Assembly: GCA_050084985.1 (NCBI GenBank)
Contig: JBITNC010000001.1
Coordinates: 60,574,001 to 60,638,000, forward strand
Length of the DNA: 64,000 bases
Source of the DNA: Nageia nagi
Lineage: Eukaryota; Pinophyta
Direction: 5' to 3'
The position numbers were made by a program, and so were the translations under genes. The stretch's first letter is position 1, and the number at the start of each line of letters is the position of its first letter. The notes beneath the pieces are model-generated. The model worked only from the letters and a program-made list of their open reading frames with translations, had not been told where the DNA came from and searched no databases. Below are positions 34,048-45,413 of the stretch, piece by piece.

Positions 34048-35397
34048 TTGCAGCATTATCTAGGTACATTTGCAATTTACCTAGATAGGGCCATGTATTT
34101 CCAGGGTTATTATCATTATTATGAGCAAGTACTAAAAATAAATTTGGTATGCTTGTATTTATGTAATGTAGCACCTAAACTTATTCTTGACTGCACTTTT
34201 AATGATTGGGTTCTAGATATTGCATCTCAAGATCCACAATGCTTACATCCAATCATAACTTGGATGAAGCAACTCATAGGAGATTTGTGTCATCAAAAGT
34301 TAATATATGATTTTTCTCCTTCATTTGCACCCAAACCTAGGAAATTGAAAAGAGTTAAAAGAAATATCAATAAATGATTTTCTTGAATAAAATTAAGATT
34401 CATATCCTCTTCATCTTCTGACCATCATGAAAAAATAATGATAACCAAAAGGTTAGAAATTTTTAAACAAGAACATGTCCACTTTGATTGTATTGGTCAA
34501 AATTTCATGGATAGATATAAAATAGATATTTATAGACAATTAGTTTGTAAAAATCCTTATGTATTTATGGCATATTTTCTTGACTTACCTAAAGAAGTGT
34601 AATTTGAAATAGCCATGAAATTATTTGAAAATTGTACATCAAATGCATGAAAAATAAAAATAAATGACTTAAAGCTAGCAATTGAAGTAAAGACACAAGA
34701 AATGTGGATGGAACAAGAATCTGAAATGAACTCATTACAATGGTTTCATCTACATTATCCTTATGATAAAACTAAAATTATGATAGATTACATTGAAGAT
34801 GTTCATATCAAATTTATGGGATATCCTCTTATTCTAACTTTAGTTGTTTCTTATCAAGTATTGTCATACTTTATGCCATACTTTTAAAAGGATAAATTTA
34901 TATAATTATGGTTCATTATTCAATAATAATTGTTGCACAAAAAATCCCTTGAATATGAAAGCATGATTTGAACGAATTAACCAACATCTAAATGAGAGAA
35001 AAATAAAAAATGTTGGATAGGTACATTATTTCAACATGTTGATAATACAAGTTTTGGTTTTGCTATAGGGAGCCTCATTCCATACTTTCTATTGTCAACT
35101 TCTCCATTACCACCAATCCCACCACCTCCCATTTTGCTACATTCTACATACATACCTTCCTTTTTTATGCTTCCTAATATACATATTGAAGCTTCAACTT
35201 CATATATAGAACTTAAGAGATTCATTAGGAAGTTTAAACCAAAACCTCAACCATTAATCCCACCACTTATTTCATATCCCATTTGTTCCCAACTATCTAT
35301 TCTAGGACAAGGTCCTATTCACCTTCAATTATGGTCTCCTTACTATTACTTCTTAGATCATGAAAATTGGGTTATTCATAGGAAAATTGTTTATTAG
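34048..35397 (+). pseudogene. Sense ORF of unknown function downstream of element II pol
   Basis: A plus-strand frame can be followed across stops for about 450 codons. Parts readable are FNDWVLDIASQDPQCLHPII (34200), KPRKLKRVKRNINK, EHVHFDCIGQNFMDRYKID (about 34470), MWMEQESEMNSLQWFHLHY (34702), and a proline-rich PLPPIPPPPILL (35107), ending near 35396. No catalytic motif, zinc finger, signal peptide or transmembrane span is evident. Its position after integrase matches the place of extra ORFs in Tat elements. I do not recognise the family. Confidence 0.5.
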
Positions 35398-35846
35398 CAT
35401 CATTCAAGGGTTGTAAATCATCTTCTATTGTAAAAAAACATTAAAAAATATTATAAATATAAAATAACATAAAACTAAAACACTAAAAACATTGAAAAAA
35501 TGTTAAAAAATAAATAAAAATTCATGTCAACCCATTTATCTATAGACTTGTTAAATTCTATGGACCACCATCATTGCATCCTCAAGAGTTTTTTTATGTG
35601 CTCACCATAGCCCATATAATATCTGTAAATGTTTTTTATTGGGACTTCATATTTTTTGTATCTATTACTCACCATGCCACACACTGGAGTATTAACCATA
35701 CTATTCGTACTTGTTACTTTCATCCCATATCCCATAGTGATCTCCTAAAAACCTCACTCAACTTGGAGTCCATTATGTATAGGTAGAAGATGACTAAAAA
35801 AATAAATCAAAAAAATATTATAAAAAAACTAAAAAAATATATCTAT

Positions 35847-35880
<34 letters not shown>
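35847..35880. repeat. Compound microsatellite (TA)n(CA)n
   Basis: An alternating TA run changes into an alternating AC/CA run with no interruption. Confidence 0.95.
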
Positions 35881-35881
<1 letters not shown>

Positions 35882-36020
35882 TTAAAAACTTATTTTTGAA
35901 GTGTCTTGGCTATTGGGTGCATTGCCCTATGTGTTCACATCATACCATTATGTTCCTTTTGTTCACTACTTCCATCATTGTAAAACTATTAAGTGTCATA
36001 TGATGATCATAATAATATAC

Positions 36021-36023
<3 letters not shown>

Positions 36024-36101
<78 letters not shown>
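36024..36101. repeat. (AT)n microsatellite
   Basis: An almost pure AT run of about 78 bases with one interruption near 36064. Such tracts are prone to slippage and to assembly error. Confidence 0.95.
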
Positions 36102-36104
<3 letters not shown>

Positions 36105-37350
36105 ATTCATATATATAGTTGTACATATAAATAAAGGAGTAGTTTATGGGTATAATATTCATATCCTATTTTGTCAAAATATTTTTTGTAAGGTTTCTGA
36201 AACTTTGGATGATAAATAGACATGACCTTGATACATTGTCAAAATATTATAAACTCATACACTTTTACACATCCTAAATCTCGAAACAATCAAAAATTTG
36301 ATGTTCCTTGAGCACAATTTTGAGAGATTATTCTTCCTATTATTTCACTTCATCCCGCTCAAGAGATAGGATAGAAATAAAAAGATAGGAGGAAAAAATG
36401 TACATATAGATAGAAAAAAAAAAAAAAGAAGAATAGAATTCTTGGGTGATTATAGTATCTTCTATCAGAGTTATGGATGCTTGATTGGAAATAGAGAAAC
36501 ATTGTAATGGGATTTAGGGGTTAGTCTTCACCGAGGCTATGAATGTTTATTTGATAGTGAGGTATACCTTATGAAGAGGTGACATGTACAACCTTTGATA
36601 TGGACCTTTGTATGTTTCACATGAATGAATCATCTTACATATTTTATGCTCTTAAAACATTAAATTGGTGAGCATCAAGAGAAGAAAATGAACATCATTG
36701 TGCACACATTATTTCATAACAAACTTAGGTGTATCATAACTTTATTTTATATCATCCTTAGTAGAAAAAATTAAAACAAAATATTATTTAATGAAATTAA
36801 TGTGAATATATTATTTATTACACTTCTTTATTATATTATATATTCATTTCATTCCATAATATGTATATCTCATTATTATTATAGTCTTGGTAGGTTAACT
36901 AAATTGTTATGTTTGACATTTAAATAGTTATACCATCTATTCATATTCACTTATCCATGTGTATACATCCATATCATTATACATTCATATCCATGTGTGT
37001 TCATACCATTCATACCATTTTACATACATACATTATCCTATATGTATAAATAGCCAAGAAAAAATAGAAAATGATGATATCTAATTATGTACTATTACAA
37101 ATAAAATATTATCCAAAACATAACAAGTAATGATAATGATATAAAACAAATTAAATGATTACATCATATTAAAACCATTCATTCATCAAAATGTTAAAAT
37201 ATTATACAACATAACGTAAAGTAACATCAATAATATGTCATCATGATATACAACATTAAAATTCAACGTAACCTTATAATCATCATTCATAAAATGACAT
37301 ATGATAATATCAAATAACAACTCATCATAAACATAAGTATCTAAAAATAT

Positions 37351-37409
37351 CATATATAATATATATATAATATATATATATAATATATTATATATATTAT
37401 ATATATATC
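37351..37409. repeat. AT-rich palindromic microsatellite
   Basis: ATATATAATATATATA units repeat and form near-perfect inverted repeats across the tract, so cruciform or hairpin formation is possible. Confidence 0.88.
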
Positions 37410-37619
37410 AAAAAATAATCATATAATTTCCATCGCCCATCCATCAATAAACATTCATCTAATAAAACCCTTGATCATGATCATCATGATCCAAAAAATG
37501 AATATAATATAATCATTTACTAATGAATATGAGTCCAAACCACCAATATCATAAGCTAATAAAAAAATAACATAACAAAATGTAATAATAATTAGTCTAT
37601 AGGAGCATCCTCATACTCC

Positions 37620-39972
37620 TTCCCTTAACACCACCATGGCCATTGGTCTCACCAACGTCCTGACCTCCTTGAGCTGGTACTAAGGGACAACCTATGCTCT
37701 ACTCTTTCCCTACTTCTCGTATCTAAATTGATCCTATATGATGATGAGAAGAAGTGGCAGTCATACTCCTACTACAAGAAGTTATAGCTCTAGCTTGGCC
37801 TCTCTGCACACTTGAGATACCATGTGAATCACTAGCTATAGCTATAGGAAGTGTATGAACATCTAAAGGGACATAGCCTAGAGGAGGAATAAGATAGTCA
37901 ATGTAGGGTACATACATAGGAATAACTACCAATCAAGTTTCAATAACCCCATAGTAGTAGTCTTGTTATCTACAAATATCTCGAATGAATGAGGAAGATT
38001 GCCTCTTTATTCTTACTAATGTGCCTGTTGTCTTAACATGTTACTGCAAGGTGTAAACCATGGCATGACTTGTATTCCTCTCATATCTATAATATTCATG
38101 ATCAACCCTAATCCTATCTCATTATAATGTCTATACTTCTCTAATTCGGCATGTATAAACTCATTATCTCAATGAGGTTGATCAAGTAAATACTGAGACT
38201 ATGCAAGTAAAAACTTGAGCTCAAAAATTTCCCCTAATAACACATCAGTACTAAGTACCTGAGGGGTTGGTACCTCCTCCTCTGGTACTCTCTTAGCTAC
38301 CTCTACTACTAGAACCCCCTCAACATGAGGAAAATCCTCCTCACCTTGAGCCTTTATCTCTAGAACATCCCCCTTGAGACCCATATCAACATCTTAACAC
38401 TCAACCACATCAAGTCTTACCCCAAGATCCTCCACTCATTGATGCACCCATTAGCCCTGATCACCCTTATCCTACTTATCTTTCCACCATGCAATAAAAA
38501 CCTCATTCACACCCACATCATCATCATCCACTTCCTCATTAATACCCTCCTCTTGGGTAAGATCGAGCTCTGCATAAACCAAGGTCTGAATACCATCAAT
38601 GGGAAGAGTCCCCTCTTACTAGTACCTCATGGGATATAAAGGAATATCCTAAATAAGTACAAATTGGCACATAACATAATCAAATTGAAAGTACTTAAGA
38701 AAGTTAGTCCATTGACCACTAAAAACACTCGCCTATCTAATGCTTGTAAGCTGGGCCTCAAGCTCACCCCATGCTAGATAAAATGATGAGGCCTAAACCT
38801 AATATGATCTAGTACTAACTGACTAATCATAGTATGATAAAATCTAACATACCTATGAATTCCATCAACCGTATGGATATAAAAATCCTCCCTCTACCTC
38901 ATAATGCCACTAAGATACTCCTTATGGTTGGTAAAAATGGGAATAGGTTGCCCAAGAGGACATGTCACTACAATGTGCTTGTAAGCCATGCCTAAAGAGT
39001 GATGGTCATTAATAGTGAGGATCTATATCCTTGAGAATAGAAAAATAACTCTCTATAACACTACGCCAACAAGGTGGGCATCCAAGCATATACCATACCA
39101 TGTTGCATCACATCTATAATCACAAGAAGCAATGACCATGGAAACCTACCATTGTCAGTGTCAAGTAAGGTGTAGTACTAAATCATGCCCAACAAAAAGA
39201 ATAACCTAATACTCCCCTATTATCCTCTCACCAATACTAATAATACTTGATTACCCTTGAGCTAATCTCATACACAATTGTATCTACTCTATTGGGCCCA
39301 ATATAAATAAGAAATAGCTAGTCAAGCATCACCCCTATTCATAGTATGTTGTATCCTCTATCCATGAATAGGTAATCAGTATAGGTGATGGATTTCCTCC
39401 ACTGTAATCATCATCTCCCCCATCAAAGATGAAAGGTAAAAGTAGTAGAGTCCCACATCTCAACCAAAGTGGTAAAAAGGGGGTACTTCCAATGGATATG
39501 ACCCATGTAGGGTCTAGATCCAAAACCCACACTTCGAGAGAAAGTATGGTCTACTACAGGATAGTAGGATAGCACCCTCTAGGCTCAAAGACATTTTTGA
39601 ACCTAGAAAATAGAACTAAGCTAAGTACTTTAGAAAAAATTCTAGGGTTGAATGTTAGCAACTAGGTAACTAAGTTGTAGGGTTGTCAGCATCTGCTACA
39701 TAAACATCGACATTTATGTAAACCATCAACTTTGACTGATGACCACGACCAAGGGTTTAAAAAATTTACAAAAATACTAAAATCTAAGTTAAACTCAAAA
39801 TTTTAAGGTTAAAAAATTCTTAAACACAAAAATAACAATTCCTATGATTTTTATTTTTTAATTTAGGTCCTAAAATTATCATATTAAGTAAAAATAAAAA
39901 GAGGGGTTTTCAAAACCCTACCTCCTCTCTGATTGGCCTCATTTGAATAGCTGGTCTCCTCCTCGGTGGCAT
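37620..39972 (-). pseudogene. Antisense plant mobile domain (PMD) gene in element II
   Basis: On the minus strand an ATG at 39972 starts MPPRRRPAIQMRPIREE, followed by GTAGGG, which could be a splice donor. Further on come TTLVEMWDSTTFTFHL (39478-39433) and, after a frameshift, GEMMITVEEIHHLY with LPIHG (39420-39362). MQHGMVYAWMPTLLA lies at about 39110-39066. The W-x-x-x-T-x-TFH and GE-x-x-ITV-x-x-x-x-LLGLP-like blocks are the signature of the plant mobile domain (PMD family, as in MAIN/MAIL1 and in transposons). A low-complexity, acidic then glycine-rich C-terminus follows to about 37620. Several stops show decay. It runs opposite to gag-pol, as described for antisense extra ORFs in Tat elements. 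Confidence 0.78.
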
Positions 39973-41734
39973 GTTGGCCCACAAAATATGATGAGGTGGC
40001 TAAAAAAGTGGTCAACCATGAACAAGGGATAATAAACTGATAAGGGCTCTGGAAAAGTATAAAAGATAGATAAGAAAATGAGAGGTCACTTTGACTTTTT
40101 ATTTTGACCATGACTCGAAATGCTAATGATTTAAAGTTTGATGCTAAAGACTAGAACTAGTTATTAGCGACCAATAACATTTTAAAAATACTTAAAATTT
40201 TAAAAAAGGGAGGGAATGATGAATAAAATATTTGATCCCTCCTTTGGGTTTGTAATTGAGATAAAAACAATAAAACACATCAAAAAATGGATAATACCCC
40301 TACTTATTAAAAGAGCCTAAGTCACATGTTTAGAAGAAATCAAATTTTGTGAATGGTCCAAATTCAAAAAAATCAAACATGACTAACAAATGTGATATGA
40401 CCTTCTACATAAGATCATCATGTATCCTAGCTAACAAGATGGAAGCCAACAAAATTAAACCAATTATATACTAAAAAACTTGTAATCTATATCGTAGTAG
40501 CTTCGACATATAGATACGAAGCCAAATGTCATCATGTACTTACCACAAATAGTAGATACAATATTGATATAGATACGAGCATAGTTTTGGTGTACATATA
40601 TACTAAAAACTCAGAATTTATCTCATGCTAGCTTTGACATATTTTGATGACATAGAGACTTGTCAAGTACCTACCACAAATAGCATATAGTATTGGTATA
40701 GATACATGCATTATTTTTGTATACACTACAATGGTTTACAAAATGCGACCAAGTGCAAAAGTGACTAGAACATGAGTTGATCATGATTCAATCAATCAAA
40801 TTTGACTTATTCACGAAGACTATGTCAACTTTAAACATCGACCAAGCATCAACACAAGTTAGGGGACTTAAATCAAAACCCTAACCTAAAAAAAAAAAAA
40901 TCAATCAAAATCACAAAACAACAAAAATAAAAAATAAAAATAAAGAACATATAAATACTTAATCCCTCCTAGTTAGATTTAGCTTAGGTCTATAACAAAA
41001 AATACAAAAAAAAAAGAACTTTCTTCTAGTATAGGAATCTAGATGAAAAACATGTACCTTGGATCCCTTGTAAAGTAATATCAAGAAAACCATCATTAAT
41101 GCCTCACACCCCTAAAATAATATATATATATAATATTATAATATGAAAAATTATAAAAACTAAAAAATGTGTCTAAGACAAAAAGAATAAGTTTTTACTT
41201 ATTGACTCAACCAAGATTAAGTATTTTGGAAAAACTAAAACCTATGAGTAATTTCAAATTTGAAAAATGACCCTTCTTTTGACAGATAAGGGAAGGATGG
41301 GATTGGATATGATTAAAAATATTGTATGAACTTTTGCATAAGATCATTATGTAACCTAACTACTGGGACAAAAAGCAAAATGAATAAAATAATTGTATTC
41401 TCATGGTAACTTCTTTATCACATGCTAGCTTTGGCATACGTTCGATGAAATAGAAACTCATCATGTACCTCCCACAAACAACACATAGTATAGTAATACT
41501 GACAAGTTCCACTTTGATAATACAACCACACTACTTTCAAAACATGTTAAATGTACAATATCAAAAAATAAATTTAACCATAATTCAATCAATCGAATTT
41601 GTCTTATTCATAGGGAATAGGTTAATCCAAAATATTGACTAAAGTTAAAAATACAAGTTAAGAAACTTGAATGCACCCTTATTCAAAAAGGTAAGTTTTT
41701 TAATTATCCCCTACTTACAATTAGTGAATAATTC
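39973..41734. other. Non-coding region between antisense PMD gene and 3' LTR
   Basis: This would hold the promoter of the antisense gene. An imperfect direct duplication is visible: about 40385-40880 and 41320-41680 share blocks such as CATAAGATCAT...TGTA-CCTA, CATGCTAGCTTTG-CATA and GATTCAATCAATCAAATTTG. In addition, 41265-41300 (GACCCTTCTTTTGACAGAT) copies the start of the LTR at 41765. No ORF is supported. Confidence 0.6.
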
Positions 41735-41748
41735 AAAAAGGGGAAAAA
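41735..41748 (+). other. Element II polypurine tract
   Basis: AAAAAGGGGAAAAA lies directly before the 3' LTR. Such a tract primes plus-strand DNA synthesis. All 14 bases are purines. Confidence 0.9.
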
Positions 41749-42576
41749 TGTAGACACCTAAAAAGACCCTTCTTTTGACAGATGAAAGAAGGATGAAAAA
41801 ATGAAAGTATATGTTAAAAGTTTACTATAGTCTATCAAACACTAGTGCCCACACCTAGAAGTCAATTACTTAACCTAGATGCTAACGTATTATACGTGGA
41901 CATCAATGAATCTAAAGTTGGCAAAAGAAAAATAAAAATGGAAACTTCTAAAGCACCTTGGGAAGAAAGCAAAGGATAATGGATGACTCATCATCCATCC
42001 CTTGCATCCCCACTTCAAATTACAACCATGATAAAGTTGGATAGGTTTTTTTATCCTAATTTTTATCCCAAAATTATAAACTTTACCTATTTCTAAATCT
42101 ATAAATAAATTCTTCTACCAGGAAGCCTTCCCAATTTGAATGCAAATTTACTTTGTCAAAACACATCCAAATTTTATTGAGTTAGATGCATTATTATTCT
42201 ACATTATATATACTCATTTTATGTTTATTTTATGATATGAATAGTTATGTTTGATGTCTTTTCTATTTGCATGTGTGTAGAGTTCGTAGGTGCAGATCAA
42301 CTGAACTGATCAAAGAAAGTCTTAAGGAGTTGAAGATAATAGAGAGATCCAAATTCTTTTGTAGGTTCTAGAAGATAATCTTCAAGGCTTGCAAACACTA
42401 AAAATAGGCCTACGAAGGCCTAAATATTTTTTTGTAATAATCCCTTTTGCAAGGTGAAAAATCAAAATAGATTTTTCATTTGTATCATTGAGGTCTACTC
42501 AAGAGCAATAAAGAAAAATGTTGGTTGTAACATGTCTTATATTTTTTACTAATAGGGTTACTTTTTGAGTATGACA
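41749..42576 (+). repeat. Element II 3' LTR
   Basis: It begins TGTAGACACC, a common start for Tat-type LTRs, and ends TATGACA. It is 828 bases long and uninterrupted, and its pieces align with 3749-4211 and 24049-24428. A TATAAATAAA box begins at 42100. The sequence near 42205-42215 gives the empty-site form of the element I target. Confidence 0.92.
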
Positions 42577-42581
42577 ATAAT
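42577..42581. repeat. Right target-site duplication of element II (ATAAT)
   Basis: Identical to 3744-3748. The sequence beyond continues the family A host repeat, as in the uninterrupted copies near 1046 and 2527. Confidence 0.88.
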
Positions 42582-42639
42582 TTAGATTTTAATACATCAA
42601 ATTTCTAATAATCATATTCTTTTAGAAAAATGAGCCTAA

Positions 42640-43800
42640 AAGATGTCTCAAAATGGGGCCCAAATGCATAAAAGAGCATGAATATGGAACATAAATATGA
42701 ATATAGAATATGCCAATGCAAATGGAATATACCAATTGCATTGTTGACCATCTTGGTTATGCAAGCTCTCTTGAGGAATCTTTAAACCTGGTGTTTATAA
42801 ATTTAATGTTGTGGTTTTGAATTCCTTGATAGACATGTATGCAAAATATTGAACAACCCCTTAAAGCATGATGGACTCTTATTGCATTATTCCTTGGATG
42901 AATCATTATACATGTGCATTATTGATCTTCTTGATCATGAAGGCTATCCTTAGGGAGCTTTGAACTTCACTACTAAAATACCCATAAGACCTACATTGGG
43001 TATATCTACTTGGTGCTTGTAAAATAAATGTTGTGGTTTTGAATTCCTTAATAGTAGAGATGAAAAATTTGGAATAAAACCTTATAGCATGATGGACTCA
43101 TATTGCATTATTCTTGGGATGAATCATTATACATGCATTGTTGACCTTGTTGGTCATGCAAGCTATCCTCGGGTGCTTTAAACTTCACTACCAAAATACC
43201 CATAAAACCTAAATTGGGTGTGTCTACCTAGTCCTTATAAATCAAATATTGTGGTTTTGAATGCCTTGATAGACATGTATGTAAAATGTAAAACAAACCC
43301 TTACAATATGAGGGACTCTTATTGCATTATGCCTAGGATGAATTATTATACATGCATTGTTGAATTTTATGGTTGTGTAGACTATCTTGAGGGAGTTTTT
43401 AAATTCACTACTAAAATACCCATAAAACTTAAATTAGGTATGTATACTTTGTGCTTGTTAAACAAGTATTATGGTTTTGAATGCCTTGATAGACATTTAT
43501 GCAAAATTTGAAAAAAAAAACTTACAAAATGAGTGAATCTTATTTTATTATTCTTGTTATGAATTGATATACATGCATGATTAACCTTCTTGGTTGTATA
43601 GGCTTTCCTGAGGGTGTGCTGAACTTCACTGCCAAAATAACCATAAAACCTAAATTGGGTATGTGGATGTGTCTACTTGGTTCTTGTAAATTAAATTTTA
43701 TGGTTTTGAATGCCTTGATAGATAAGTATGCAAAATGTGTAAGAATACACAAGGCTCAATAACTTTTTGATAAGATGCATGTTGCAAACATAGTTTTATG
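42640..43800 (+). pseudogene. Tandem array of ~220-bp PPR gene fragments
   Basis: Five units recur with the landmark CCTTGATAGACATGTATG or a variant at about 42824, 43046, 43264, 43484 and 43713. Each unit translates to MNYYTCIVEFYGCVDYLEG-like residues, then NFTTKIPIKPKLG, and then VLNALIDMYAKC-like residues. The first two match the C-terminal E-type region of PLS-class PPR proteins, and the third matches an earlier PPR helix pair. The last unit continues into RIHKAQ-stop-LFDKMH. The order E-region then L-motif is not natural and arises because the unit is repeated head to tail. Frames are partly open but there is no complete gene. Confidence 0.8.
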
Positions 43801-44293
43801 GTATGCAATGATTACATGATACACATAAAATAAGGTTTATGAAAAAGGACCTAAAAAACTTTGTACCAAAATTTAGATAATTTCTTAATAAAATACATAG
43901 AAGAATACCTATTAGGTTCTCTATACAACCCCCTCATCTCATAAGTGCAAATTGGATATTATCCAAGTGCTCTAACCCACTCAACTCAAAATGGTACAAG
44001 CTAAGTGCTCTACCACCTCAATTGCTCTTCTCAAAAAAATAAAAAATAAAAAAAACTCAAAAATTACAAGTTCCCATCTAAGCTCCTTGTATGGGATTTT
44101 TGTTTTTTGTTGATATTAAGAGGCATTGTTTTACCCATCTCCTTAAGATTTAATAGGGGGCATTTTAAAATCACCCCCTAAAAATCGCCACTAAAACCCA
44201 AAAAATGAGGCATTTCAAAATCATCATACTAAAACCACCTCAAATTACTTGCATCAGAAGTTTTTTTTTAGTCTAATTAGATTTGTTACCAAT
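43801..44293. other. Host spacer with short repeats
   Basis: No gene is seen. The segment near 43960-44070 (TACAAGCTAAGTGCTCTACC) repeats sequence at about 1815-1845, showing that this side and the far left of the window belong to the same host mosaic. A run of near-repeats (AAAATCA-CCCCCTAAAA) lies at 44168-44250. Confidence 0.55.
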
Positions 44294-44528
44294 TGTTAGG
44301 ATTCACTATATAAAATATAGTTGAACAATTGTTATATTTAAAACTAGAAGAAAATTTAAGTAAATAAGATCACACAAGAGAGAACAAACTATGTAACGTG
44401 GTTTATCCAATGTGGGCTATATCCATTAAGAATATCTAGTCCTTTGATTGAATCAATCTAAAGACACAAAGGGATAAAACCTACAACCAACTCTTATTGT
44501 ACCTTCCTTTTTATTTTTATAAGGAATC
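44294..44528 (+). repeat. Possible older copia LTR, left part
   Basis: This begins TGTTAGGATTCACTATATA and contains GTAACGTGGTTTATCCAATG, wording common in plant copia LTRs. It is cut at 44528 by element III, resumes at 62625 and may end at TAACA (63044), which would give TGTTA/TAACA ends. No matching target duplication or second copy was found, so the call is tentative. Confidence 0.4.
44524..44528. repeat. Left target-site duplication of element III (GAATC)
   Basis: GAATC precedes the 5' LTR and is repeated exactly at 62625-62629 after the 3' LTR. Confidence 0.88.
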
Positions 44529-45266
44529 TATTTACATTTAATTTTTGTACACCTTATGTGTTATAATTAAGTGTTTTATCATGTTGACCTTCTATCATGT
44601 TATGGGTATTGTTTTGGTCCTTTATCATGTAATATTATCTTTTGTTGTGGTAGGTACCCCAACATTGATGCTCTCATTCCTAAAAGCAAATTAGAGGCTA
44701 TCTTATATATATAATGGTAAGTATGATTGTAGGGAAAGTTATCAAGATTTCAATCTCATCTATAATCCATAATTATATGTTTAGCTTGATTTATTGATCA
44801 TCTATTGTGCTTTGGATTTTGGTTGAGAATTTTATCTCTTTGGATACCTAGTATCCACTCTACCATATACGTTGGTGCTACTATTTGGGACCCAATGTTT
44901 ATTCTCTTGTGGGCATCCATATTGTCATTCTAGTCTATTATTCTTTATGGATGTTTACATATCAAGATCCCTATCTTTGACAAGTTCTTGTCTACATATA
45001 ATATCCATCGTCTAAGTAATTTAATAGGTATTTATCTTTCACTTTATCCTAATCTCAATAACATGTTTCATTATCTTTATCCAGTAATCTAGATGTTTTA
45101 TTCACTATCACATTTACTTGCAAATATATTATTATTACTATCACTTTTTATTATCTCTATTGTTGATCTTTGTTTATCTTGATATAAAGATAATACATCA
45201 TCACATGTGAATGTTTAATATAGTTACTACTTAGCTTACACTAGGGGTCACTAAAAACATTCAACA
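44529..45266 (+). repeat. Element III 5' LTR
   Basis: It starts TATTTACATT (3' copy: TGTTGACATT) and ends CATTCAACA. Colinear with 61804-62624, with small deletions. CpG sites in the 3' copy, for example ACGTCAACGCTC at about 61935, read ACATTGATGCTC here, a sign of cytosine deamination. Confidence 0.9.
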
Positions 45267-45269
45267 TAA

Positions 45270-45283
45270 TGATGCCCATTGTG
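45270..45283 (+). other. Element III primer binding site
   Basis: TGATGCCCATTGTG lies three bases after the 5' LTR. It resembles the TGGCGCCCACCGTG-type site found in many plant Ty3 elements, with changes that are transitions. The priming tRNA is not assigned. Confidence 0.6.
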
Positions 45284-45413
45284 TTATAACATATCCATCT
45301 CTTAGATAGGGTTGAAATAATTTCTCTTCAAACTATCACATTTATGTTACTAAGGTAAGAACCCTAGGTTTCTTGTTAGCATTTGATCATAAGATTTTGT
45401 GAGTGCAAAAGAT

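Larger units (their letters stand above)
35398..37620. other. Non-coding AT-rich region of element II with microsatellites
   Basis: No gene is supported. The region holds three AT-dinucleotide tracts (listed separately) and short A-rich strings, including a poly(A) run near 36418. It separates the sense genes from the 3' end of the antisense PMD gene, so both transcription units could terminate here. Confidence 0.55.
3749..42576 (+). mobile_element. Element II: Tat-like Ty3/gypsy LTR retrotransposon (host of nested element I)
   Basis: The element runs from the decayed 5' LTR start TTTAGAAACC (ancestral TGTAGACACC) to the 3' LTR end TATGACA, flanked by ATAAT on both sides. Element I (4212-24048) interrupts its 5' LTR. 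The plus-strand order is gag, protease, RT, RNase H, second RNase H, integrase, an unknown sense ORF, an antisense PMD gene, polypurine tract and 3' LTR. The Gag zinc-knuckle form, the second RNase H between RNase H and integrase, and the antisense extra gene are features of the Tat lineage (Ogre/Retand relatives). Every ORF carries stops, so the copy is dead. Confidence 0.9.

Noticed and set aside
35901-36134. 77-codon ORF with a YIYIYI run
   Set aside because: It is produced by the (AT)n microsatellite and has no other protein features.
38439-38639. 66-codon plus-strand ORF
   Set aside because: It is a shadow of the antisense PMD gene's low-complexity C-terminal region.
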